Shown piece after piece: positions 55,673-64,000 of a DNA stretch of 64,000 bases. A program made the translations under genes and the position numbers. The stretch covers positions 53,985,800 through 54,049,799 of the forward strand of contig OX381714.1 in assembly GCA_947462335.1 (NCBI GenBank), written 5' to 3'. This stretch comes from Harmothoe impar (Eukaryota > Annelida > Polychaeta > Phyllodocida > Polynoidae). Below the pieces are notes generated by a model. That model had not been told where the DNA came from. It searched no databases and saw nothing but the letters and a program-made list of their open reading frames with translations. Each line of letters begins with the position of its first letter. The stretch's first letter is position 1.

Positions 55673-56136
55673 ACAGGCCATTGATATGACATCAGGACCC
55701 TTTCCTCTTAGTGGGAGGCGACCGAGACCAGGACTAACAATACTATAGGGTGCCTGGTGGAGAAGTTGGGGATCACTATCTTCATAAATCTTGCTGCTTT
55801 CGTGCTACTGTCAGGCGGGGCTACCAGGGTCACATTCCCCCTGCGCGCCCTCCGACACCCTCCATAGAAAACCAAACAAATCGCGCCGGCTCTATGGACT
55901 AGGGTAATTGCACAGGCTCAATGCCGTCAAAAACCACACAAGAAAGGCAGCCCCAATAAAGATACCCCTCCCTTTATAATCAACTGCAAGATAAATGTAA
56001 AAGGTCTGGCTATTATACTAGGGCCTTTTGTGCGCTGTATGTGTCTACACACACAGGCGACAGTATCCCCTCTACCCTCCCCTCCCCCCCCCCTATACAG
56101 ACTCCATAGAGATGGTGTGTATAGGCCTGCTGTTAA

Positions 56137-56397
56137 CCCTTTAGGCATGGCATGATGCATTAATGCATTTGGTGCATCATGCTGCACAAATGCAGGTGTG
56201 GTGGGTTTTACTTGCAGGTGCTGCTGCATTGGTGTATCATGCCAACTCCTCTGGGGTATGTCAACCTTCTATATGGTCAGTACACGTATGATGCATGAAT
56301 GTACCAGCTGCAAGTTACTGACCAGCTGCATGAATGCATCATGCTTAAACCAAAAAAAGGGCATAGTGGATTAAAGCACTATCCTACCCCTAAAGGG
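56137..56397. mobile_element. Hairpin MITE copy 24
   Basis: TTAA both sides (56133-56136, 56398-56401); ends CCCTTTAGGCATGGCATG and ATCCTACCCCTAAAGGG. Stems carry a diverged loop (CAGCTGCAAGTTACTGACC). Confidence 0.85.
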
Positions 56398-56399
56398 TT

Positions 56400-57010
56400 A
56401 AAAGGACACACATACACATGCATGGATATATATGGCCACTGTTGCTACATCCTCCCCTCCCCCCACCCCCCACCACCCCCACCCACCACACACCCCTCCA
56501 GGTAAACTGACACTAACTGACAACCATGTGGATGCCCCCTACAACACCGCTCCAACACCTGGTGGCGTTTTACCTGGAAATTGCCAGTGCCCCTCCCTGC
56601 ACGTCCTCATGTAGCAGTCCCAGAAGCTGCCCCTAGGGGGAGGCACCCGGGGTGGTGGCTACTGGGCAGGTAAGTGCCTGGATTATAGGGGTTTCTGGGT
56701 AGGGAAGCCTCCAGGGGTGGGTGTAATTACTGAGGGGGCAGGTACTGGGGGTAAGTGGACGCTGAGGGTAGAGCTGCTGATGGGGCTGCCATATTGTACT
56801 TGTAAATGTGTCTAGTGTTTACATTTGAGGGTTCAAGCCAGTTGTCTAGTGTGGGTGGCCATTACTTGCTCTGGTACTCGCTATATTAGCATTGATAACA
56901 TCTGTGACAATGGGTGCTATTTCACCCTACAAATTCTGCAGTAAATGGAGGGAATTGTATAATTGGTCTAAATATATGTATTCCGCGGGTGCCGCTATGC
57001 TTAAGTGCTT
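56400..57010. other. No gene recognised
   Basis: C-rich run at 56450-56510 and G-rich GGGG-containing words to 56760; unique otherwise. The palindromic GATTTT-type words of neighbours are absent. Confidence 0.5.
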
Positions 57011-57019
57011 TACAGGTTT

Positions 57020-57286
57020 AGAGGGTCAAGGGCATGGTAACAGAGGGTAGTGAACTTTAGAGTGAAAGCATGAATTATTATCACATTTTTTGGCGAGTAA
57101 CTCACCAAGCCTGCATTCAGGCATGCACTGTGGCGACCCCATGGGGTTCATGCACTCCCGAAGGGTCGCCAAGATGTATGAATGCAACGTTTGTGGGTAG
57201 ACTCGCCAGGGCTGCATTCAGGCATCATAATGACAATACACATCTATAAACATATAGCACATTAAAACACTATGACACCCTTTAAA
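57020..57286. mobile_element. Hairpin MITE copy 25, decayed ends
   Basis: Loop phrase GGCGAGTAACTCACCAAGCC, second stem with GATGTATGAATGCAACG and GGGCTGCATTCAGGCATCA, right end CTATGACACCCTTTAAAATG. Confidence 0.65.
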
Positions 57287-57308
57287 ATGAATTAGTCCCA
57301 ATACCATA

Positions 57309-59382
57309 CACTGATAATAATGGACTTTAAAATGTTAGTCACTACGGACTACATTTCTATAGTCACATGAATGTAGCAAAAACGACTACACCAAGTTAGT
57401 CACCTATGTCTATAGTAAGTTAGTCATATAGTCAACCTATAGTCAGCCATTAAATCGGCTGCTTTGGGCTATATAGTCAAATGACTATGAATTTAATGGT
57501 TTCATGGTCTAAAGTAGTCACTATGACTAATAGATATAGTCAATCATGAGAAATACGGGAAACTTAAGTACTGAAGGCAGGTCAAGGTTCAGCAGGGTAG
57601 ACATGGCTAGGATAAAGCAGGGCAGGGGACAGGCTAGGATGAGGTAGGGCAGGGGACAGGCAAGGATGAGGCAGGGCAGGGGACAGGCTAAGATAAGGCA
57701 GGGCAGGGGACAGGCTAGGATAAAGCAGGGCAGAGACAGGCTAGGATAAGGCAGGGCAGGTGACAGGCTAGAATAATGCAGGGCAGGGGACAAGCTGGGA
57801 TAAGGCATGACAGGGGACAAGCTAGGATAAGGTAGAGCAGGTGACAGGCTAGGATAAGGCAGGCCAGGAGACAAGCTAAGATAAGGCAAGGCAGGGGACA
57901 GGCTAGGATAAGGCAAGGCAAAGGACAGGCTAGGATAAGGCAGAGCAGATGACAGGCCAGGATTAGGCAGTGCAGGGAACAGGTTAGGATAAGGCAAGGC
58001 AGGGGACAAGCTAGGATAAGGCCGGCCAGGGGATAAGCTAGGATAAGGCAGAGCAGGTGACAGGCTAGGATAAGGCAGGCCAGGAGACAAGCTAAGATAA
58101 GGCAAGGCAGGGGACAGGCTAGGATAAGGCAAGGCAAAGGACAGGCTAGGATAAGGCAGAGCAGGTGACAGGCTAGGATAAGGCAGGCCAGGAGACAAGC
58201 TAAGATAAGGCAAGGCAGGGGACAGGCTAGGATAAGGCAGAGCAGGTGACAGGCTAGGATAAGGCAGAGCATATGCCAGGCCAGGATAAGGCAGGCCAGA
58301 GGACAGGCTAGGATAAAGCAGGCCAGGGGACAGGCTAGGATAAAGCAAGGCAGGGGACAGGCTAGGATAAGGCAGGGCAGAGGACAGGCTAGGATTAGGC
58401 AGGGCAGGGGAGAGGCTAGGATAAGGCAGGGCAGGGGACAGGCTAGGATAAAGCAGGGAAGGGACAAGCTAGAATGAGGCAGGGCAGGGCACAGGCTAGG
58501 ATGAGGCAGGGCAGGTGACAGGCTAGAATAATGCAGGACAGGGGACAAGCTAGGATAAGGCAAGGCAGGGCATAAGCTAGGATAAGGCAGGCCAGGGGAC
58601 AAGCTAGGATAAGGCAAGGCAGGGGACAAGCTAGGATAAGGCAGGCCAGGGGACAAGCTAGGATAAGGCAGGCCAGGAGACAAGCTAAGATAAGGCATGG
58701 GAGGGGACAGGCTAGGCCAGGGGACAAGCTAGGATAAGGCAGGGCAGGTGACAGGCCAGGATTAAGCATGGCAGGGACAGGCTAGGATAAGGCAGGGCAG
58801 GGGACATGCTAGGATAGGGCATGGACAGGCTAGGATGAGGCAGGGCAGGGGACAGGCTAGGAAAAGGCAGGGCAGGTGACAGGCTGTGATAAGGCAGGCC
58901 AGGGGACAAGCTAGGATAAGACAGGCCAGGGGACAGGCTAGGATAAGGCAGAGGAGGTGACAGGCTCCTGTGTAGGCCTATCATGCTCTGTCAGTCTAGA
59001 CATACACTGTTCATGTATTTCTATGTTTTCAAAATTGGAACAAATTACCATGATAACTCTATCAAACATGAGAAGTCATGCAGCCTATAACATCTTAAGT
59101 TGTCATAGTCAACTGAAACATAACATAAAACAAGCAAGGATATCCATAGAACAGTGGTTTAGGAGAGGATGTGCCTACCTGAAGTCCATGGACCATTCAA
59201 ATTTGAATCCTAACTGTTTCCTGTGCACACATTCCTGTGACATCATCAATTTGTGTGATCCACATATAGTCACTCCTGACTATCTTTATGACTAATATGT
59301 GACTAAGTTGTATAGTCCCCTGACTACGGGGGTCAAAATATGATGGTATAGTCAGTACTGACTATAGGTTTTATTATCAGTG
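57309..59382. mobile_element. 2.07-kb TA-flanked element with CACTGATAATAA ends
   Basis: 12-bp TIRs CACTGATAATAA (57309-57320) and TTATTATCAGTG (59371-59382), TA on both sides. Subterminal AGTCACTA/GACTATAG words repeat in both orientations at 57330-57545 and 59265-59365. The interior is mostly a 27-bp minisatellite plus about 300 bp of unique DNA; no transposase. TA duplication fits Tc1/mariner-type mobilisation. Confidence 0.82.
57590..58970. repeat. 27-bp minisatellite, about 51 units
   Basis: The unit is GGACAGGCTAGGATAAGGCA plus GGGCAGG. Because 27 is nine codons, minus-strand frames stay open and give ORFs of 273, 327, 108 and 90 codons, with nonapeptides like YPSLSPALP or LILACPLPC. 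Higher-order similarity: the block around 57840-57960 recurs at about 58035-58160. Confidence 0.96.
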
Positions 59383-59514
59383 TAGGTACAGGGAGAGACC
59401 CTGGGTCATTCAGCCTACATTCCTCCTCTACCTGGTAGTACTATAGTTACACTTGTCACACACAGCATTCTAGCACAGAATGGCACACACACCATTCTAG
59501 ATTGGCACTGGAAA

Positions 59515-59760
59515 ACACCACTATGACCTTGAACTTGCACTTCGCTGGGTCTTGGCAATCACTGTTCTCAGAATGGGACCAGCAAACAGGAACTAGAACT
59601 GGAACCAGAAAGTATGATGGAAATCTCCCACCATACTTTCTAGTTCTTGTTTACTGGTACCAGGAGGGATTGCCAAAACCCAGCAAAATTCAAGTTCAAG
59701 TCATAGTGGTAGTTACCAGAGCCTTCTTGTGGAAGGATCTGGGGACAGGAGTAGGTCGCA
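59515..59760. repeat. Palindromic element D, copy 4
   Basis: TTGAACTTGCACTTCGCTGG at left faces AACCCAGCAAAATTCAAG at right; shared CAGAGCCTTCTTGTGGAAGG end. Confidence 0.78.
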
Positions 59761-59907
59761 GTGTGCACACCTGAAGACACCTGTGATTAGGGCCGGGGCA
59801 GGCAGGTGGTAAGTGCAGCTATCAGGTATGCTGAAGTCAGCCTCAACACCTGAACAGCTACTTGTAACGTCAGGTAGAGTTAGAGCCAAACCCTAACCCG
59901 GAATTAA

Positions 59908-59970
59908 CCCTTTAAGGGCTGCAAAGTGCTCCAATGTGCTATGTCTTTTGTCGCCATGATGCATAAATGT
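59908..59970. mobile_element. Hairpin MITE copy 26, left end only
   Basis: TTAA then CCCTTTAAGGGCTGCAAAG and CGCCATGATGCATAAATG; runs into ATGTATATA-rich sequence. Confidence 0.7.
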
Positions 59971-60157
59971 ATATATGTATATAAATGTACATTTTTGTAT
60001 ATATGTATTTATATCAGGCTTCTGTGAATATAAGCCCTTATACCTCAGTTTGCTGGAAGAACAAAAACAATCAGTCTGTTTGTATATCACATGAGTAGTA
60101 TAGTATGTATCGGAACGGGACTATAGTTAAGTACTGTTTATTACTCAATCGACCTGC

Positions 60158-60410
60158 AGCCAATCAGAGGCCTCCCTTTTGGCGGGAAATTCAAAAGCAG
60201 CCAATGAGAGGCCTCCCTTTTGCGGGAAATTCAAATAGGTCACGTGACCGGAAGTGACCTACTTCCGGTCACGTGACCTTTGGGCGGGAAATTCAAATAG
60301 GTCACGTGACCGGAAGTGACCTACTTAAGAGGGTCACGTGACCACCATGTTGGCGGGAAATTCAAATAGGTCACGTGACGGGAAGTGACCTACTTAAGGG
60401 GGTCACGTGA
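60158..60410. promoter_or_regulatory. Array of CCAAT, E2F, CACGTG and ETS-type motifs
   Basis: Six CACGTG E-boxes (60241, 60270, 60303, 60335, 60372, 60404), four GCGGGAAA E2F-type cores (60182, 60222, 60284, 60353), CCGGAAGT ETS-type words (60248, 60310; inverted at 60261) and two CCAAT boxes (60160, 60201). A 41-bp near-perfect palindrome lies at 60238-60278. Units repeat about every 60-70 bp. Site identities follow established consensus; function is inferred. Confidence 0.6.
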
Positions 60411-60631
60411 CTACTAGGTTGGCTTTCAAAATAAGTCACTTGAGATTTTGATGGATAAATAAATTTAAAAAAAGAAAAAAAAAGCAAGCTGAAAAAGCTT
60501 GCTAAAAAATAATTTAAAAATGCGGCTCTTTTTTTCTAGGAGGGGGGGAGAGGGGCACTCTGGGGGGCACTCTTTAAGATGCATGGGGGGGGAGGGGGGG
60601 AGGGGGGGAGGGGCAGGGTTTTTTAAGAGTG

Positions 60632-60680
60632 AGACTCGCTTCTCTGCCCTCTCTAAAAGAGAGGGCAGAGAGGCGAGTCT
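60632..60680. repeat. Tight 21-bp hairpin with 4-nt loop
   Basis: GACTCGCTTCTCTGCCCTC..TCT, loop AAAA, AGAGAGGGCAGAGAGGCGAG. One G/U-compatible mismatch. It follows a G-rich tract (60540-60615). Confidence 0.8.
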
Positions 60681-62255
60681 ACTTACAATGAAAGGTATCA
60701 TGATCGCGTTTATGATGATGTGCATCATGATGTGACTATCTTACAACTTTATAGACAATAAGCAAGACATGGGCGTACTTACACGGGCTATTTGTAAACT
60801 AATGAATGTGACTTCCTCGTTAAAATCGGTATCTACAACTCTTTTAAGCTTAAGGCTTTTTCTTGAGTTTATTCTTTTGTTCAATTTCGGGCCCACCTCA
60901 AAAGAGGAATAGGCCCTCTGTAGCACTTGTCGCTTGCTCATCAATCAGAGCCGGGGTGTAGAAGGCCCCTGCCCTGTCGGGTAAGAGATAGATCGACCTC
61001 TGGTACGTTTTTGGTTAGTTTGGAGCTCTCAGTCGACTGTCTTATCCACCTTAAAAAAACCAGACTTTCGGTGTCTCATGATAAAACTGGTGCCTTATAC
61101 TAAGTGCTGGATTACTTTCTCATTTTTTTAGTGTTCTATCCGATGCTTATTTAATTTTTGCACTGATAAAAACGGTTAGCTTGTACAAACACGCGGTCTA
61201 TTTAAGTGTTAAGTGTAGAAAATGAACAGAACAGTGCACAGAAAATAGAGCTACCGACTACATTTCGCCCAGTCACTCAGCGGAGAACAAAAGAACTAAT
61301 GACGTAGTGTACCCGCTATTCCGACAGTTGGCGCCACCGTTATACTTTTCCCGCGTGCGACATGAAGCCTTGGGGTGGGTACTGGCTGTTTTGGTTGTAG
61401 GTACCGAAACATAAAAAACTACAGCCAGCCCAATGTCATGGTGAGACAGCTCTCTTATTTTTACCTTGAGTAGCGTCCGTAGGGCCTATGACAAAACCTA
61501 GTCCCGTACACTGAGCAGCTTGAGGTCTGAAGGCTCATACAGAAAAATGTGTGGGTGTGTGGGTGTGTGGGTGTGTGGGTTGCTTTACGCCTTAGTTAAC
61601 AGCTATGGTCATTTCAAGAGCGGTGATGGTGATCGAATCTATTGGCCCTTTTACCGAGACAAGGGTTCTTTTACATCCCACACTACATAGCAGAGAGACG
61701 TCTAGCAGCCCCTAGAGGCCCCTCGAGAGGTGCCGTGGAGAAGAGCAGATATCCACGAGAGGCCACACCAACAACCAAATTATATCTTTATCCCGCGAGA
61801 AAAGGAGATAAGGGTCAAGGTTATGAACCATCAGAAGATTTTAGAGTAAATTAAGTTATGAGATATTAATATAATGTACATATCTAGGGCCCGATATAGG
61901 GCCTCTGCAGATCCCCCTTCAGGGCCCCGATCCATGAGGCCTTAGAAACGGAGCTGGGTCATGTAACCAAGGGAGATCAGCAGTTGTTGATGTCGGCGCT
62001 GCCGATAACGCTGGTTAAATGACCGTTTTACTCATGTTTAGAGTCAGAATAGCTTGAGTATTACTTGAATATCGAAGAGTAGAGGTCAAATTACCCCAGA
62101 CAAGATGTTTCCATCTAGAAATTCTCGACAGTATTTCCGAAAATTGCAAATATTGGTCCCAGTCCCACGGGGCCCCATACCGAGTATTAAAAGTTTGAGA
62201 TGCAACTTTCATTCATGCTGTTGACCAATCAGGGCGCCCTGTTTTTACGACCTTG
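60681..62255. other. Unique sequence with a GTGTGTGG microsatellite; no gene recognised
   Basis: (GTGTGTGG)n at 61550-61582. TTGGCGCCACCG at 61328 looks superficially like a retroviral-type primer-binding site but has no LTR context. A 70-codon ORF at 61642 has no domain. Confidence 0.5.
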
Positions 62256-62345
62256 ACTACATAGTAAAAGTGATTGACAACGTCAGATATCACTTGACGA
62301 CGTCAAATATCGATCTGATATTTGATCCCTTGATATTTGATTCAA
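62256..62345. repeat. TTGACGACGTCAAATATC repeat cluster
   Basis: GACAACGTCAGATATCA, TTGACGACGTCAAATATCG and TGATATTTGATCCC words overlap and are partly self-complementary. Confidence 0.6.
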
Positions 62346-62439
62346 AACCCACATCGAGTGGGATAAAGCCTTTTATCATCTTTTGATTGTGAGGCATACA
62401 CTTTTCTTACACACAACAGCTGTCATCTATCAAGGGGCT

Positions 62440-62680
62440 CTGGATAGGGGGTCCCCATGTCGAATGTCGATCTTAGAAAATGACCATGTCACATGGCAAT
62501 GTCACTTAATAATGTTCATATCCCATGTCGATTTTAAGAAATGTTCATGTCACCTGTCACTAGGATTTTTTGGGCCTCATGTCACTTGTCATTAGACCTC
62601 ATGTCGTTTGTCGATTATAAGAAATGGTCATGTCACCATATCGAATTTAGCGGTCCACACCCATTATCAAGTGTCAGGAC
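62440..62680. repeat. Dispersed ATGTCGATTTTAAGAAATG phrase repeats
   Basis: The phrase plus TTCATGTCACNTGTCACT recurs at about 62460, 62526 and 62603, and again near 63862-63908. Confidence 0.7.
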
Positions 62681-62880
62681 ATGTCGGCTGCTTGAACACG
62701 TAGTCTGTCATCACCCTTTGTTTCTGTGCCTTATCTAAACAGGCAATTAGTGGCCGCTAGCCGAGAGTACCTCCCTGGTCCCCTCTCCCGAATCTGCTAG
62801 ACGTCTCACTGATAGGAGTGTGTGGGTGTGTGGGTCTGTGTGTGTCTGTTCGGTCTGTGTGTGCACGCGTCTTGCACTCT

Positions 62881-62965
62881 AGTCTTGCGGACCACTGTTA
62901 AGCCTGTGGTTGGAGAGCGCGACATAGCCGCCCGCTACACTCTCCAAACAGAGGTCCGCAAGACT
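62881..62965. repeat. Hairpin with GTCTTGCGGACC arms
   Basis: AGTCTTGCGGACC (62881-62893) pairs with GGTCCGCAAGACT (62953-62965); an inner TGGAGAG/CTCTCCA stem brackets a GC-rich loop with GCCGCCCGC. Confidence 0.8.
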
Positions 62966-63039
62966 GGGCCGGATCGCGCTCTTGCTTAAAGGTGCACCTC
63001 AACTCAGTGCGCCTTTAACAGCCGCCCCTAATAGGTGAA

Positions 63040-63200
63040 GTTCTTGACGCGGCACAGCGCCTCCCACCAGTAGCCAATCAGCGCGCCGAACGCCGGACAC
63101 ACCTCCACCGTGTGAGCCTCTAAGTAGGTCACACGAATCATACTAAGATGCCGAGGTCTTCTGTCGGTTCGTCGCGGTGGCCGTGAGTGATCGCACGGTC
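63040..63200 (+). promoter_or_regulatory. Possible promoter and first exon
   Basis: GC-rich with a CCAAT box (TAGCCAATCAGCG, about 63070) and CpGs, then ACTAAGATGCCGAGG: a 12-codon frame MPRSSVGSSRWP ending at a stop overlapped by GTGAGT, a good 5' splice site. No further exon identified. Confidence 0.25.
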
Positions 63201-63423
63201 GCCAAAATTCACTGCCTAGATTGGCAGAGGGGGGGGCTGATTACCCCCCGTCGGATGAATTGCGGCGAAACCATAATCAATTTTTCGCTGTTTTAGATAA
63301 AAGAGATTCAGAGCTATCCGCTCGTCCAAGAATTATTTTTCTATCAGCCCGGGATCACCCTCAAATTAAGGCCTAAAGTCCAAAAACCCAAAATTTTTTC
63401 CCTATGGGATTTCAGTGTCTAAG

Positions 63424-63478
63424 CGTTTTTTGCGGCCCCAAGGAGCAGCTCACGGGTTCGAACCCTGTAAACGCTTTG
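63424..63478 (+). other. tRNA-like fragment 1 (truncated)
   Basis: AAGCGTTT and AAACGCTT form an acceptor-like stem, and ACGGGTTCGAACCCTGT a T-arm with canonical TTCGAAC loop. Only about 55 nt lie between, too short for D and anticodon arms. Confidence 0.45.
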
Positions 63479-63496
63479 ACGCGCTTTCGTCGCCTT

Positions 63497-63560
63497 AGGC
63501 GACGTGGCTAGACGTCTTGACTAAAACTTAGTGAGGGTTCGAACCCGGAACGTCCGTATT
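63497..63560 (+). other. tRNA-like fragment 2 (degenerate)
   Basis: GCGACGTGGCTAGACGTC then GAGGGTTCGAACCCGGAACG, with GACGT/ACGTC as a possible acceptor stem; the anticodon arm does not fold. Adjacent to fragment 1, so the pair may be a repeated tRNA-derived unit. Confidence 0.4.
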
Positions 63561-64000
63561 AGACGCCTAATTTCTACTAGCCCCGAAAACGAGAGTATCA
63601 TATCTATATAGGTCAACCATGTTAGCCTTGGTTTAAGTGCGTGCAGAACCGTGTATTGTGCATTTATGCAGCATACAGATATGGAGACAGGCTGCTACAG
63701 TGTCAAATTGATCGGCATTGAATGTAACTGGACATGAAGAAGGATATTTTTACTTAGTTTTCTAAAAAAAAAAAAAGAGGATAGTTCTCGGTACTACTAT
63801 AATACTAATAGTGTCACTAAGGGAGAAAATGTAGGGGCACCGTAATTGAGAATTTCTTATTCATGTCGCATGTCGATTTTTAAGAATGCTAGTGTCACAT
63901 GTCACTTAAATGGTCTAATGACACAGATAGCACTAAACCTATAGACCTACCCCCTGTCCCCTTAGTCTTTCTATACTGAATCCGGGACTTGCCGGCGAGG
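63561..64000. other. No gene recognised
   Basis: AT-rich end of window with an A-run at 63765 and one copy of the ATGTCGATTTTTAAGAATG phrase. Confidence 0.5.

Noticed and set aside
57527..58698. ORFs of 273 and 327 codons on the minus strand
   Set aside because: They are translations of the 27-bp minisatellite, open in several frames at once.
61328..61340. TTGGCGCCACCG as a retroviral-type primer-binding site
   Set aside because: No LTR ending in CA with a partner copy, and no gag-like ORF downstream.

Overview
The window looks like nuclear DNA from a repeat-rich eukaryote, most likely a marine invertebrate. It has no long credible open reading frames, no operon-like spacing and no ribosome-binding-site logic. 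It has many microsatellites, minisatellites, tRNA-derived SINE-like pieces, vertebrate/invertebrate-type promoter motifs (CCAAT, E2F, E-box, ETS, YY1, CRE) and dense non-autonomous DNA transposons with clear terminal inverted repeats. I could not place the species. I recognise no complete protein-coding gene: nearly every ORF over 60 codons lies in a hairpin element or a tandem repeat whose period is a multiple of three. Layout: 1-1.8 kb may hold the 3' end of an LTR retrotransposon. 3.70-4.67 kb is a 38-bp minisatellite. 6.6-7.5 kb is an approximately 185-bp tandem array. 9.76-13.8 kb is an old, diverged inverted pair whose arms carry tandem YY1-like motifs and a coding-like remnant. 15.7-20.9 kb holds hairpin MITEs, (CT)n, (TA)n, a 64-bp tandem array and a CpG-rich block. 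22.2-22.6 kb is a second CpG-rich block. 25.9-26.9 kb is an AACGTT-rich array. 28.3-33.9 kb holds nested MITEs and a CRE cluster. 34.3-35.1 kb holds two tRNA-Arg-like SINEs, one split by a 245-bp element. 35.7-36.3 kb is a promoter-like CpG-rich block with YY1, TCTCGCGA and CTCF-like motifs. 37.3-44.0 kb is a 6.7-kb near-perfect giant foldback. 44.8-46.0 kb is a hairpin MITE split by a 902-bp TTAA-flanked element. 47.46-47.91 kb is an inverted pair of tRNA-Met-like sequences. 50.9-51.5 kb is a pyrimidine tract. 57.3-59.4 kb is a TA-flanked element filled with about 51 copies of a 27-bp repeat. 60.1-60.4 kb is an array of CCAAT, E2F, CACGTG and ETS motifs. The dominant component is one family of TTAA-flanked hairpin MITEs: about 27 copies or pieces, termini near CCCTTTAAGG, central stems built on GCATGATGC. 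The TTAA duplications and CCC-starting ends fit mobilisation by a piggyBac-type transposase, but no transposase is encoded here. The most striking structure is the 37.3-44.0 kb foldback. Its arms contain smaller palindromes, which are themselves built from 20-nt palindromes (TTGACAGTTCGAACTGTCAA), so inverted symmetry exists at three scales. Unique arm sequence is almost identical between arms, implying recent formation or ongoing gene conversion. All coordinates and repeat counts were read by eye; alignments and folding were not computed.
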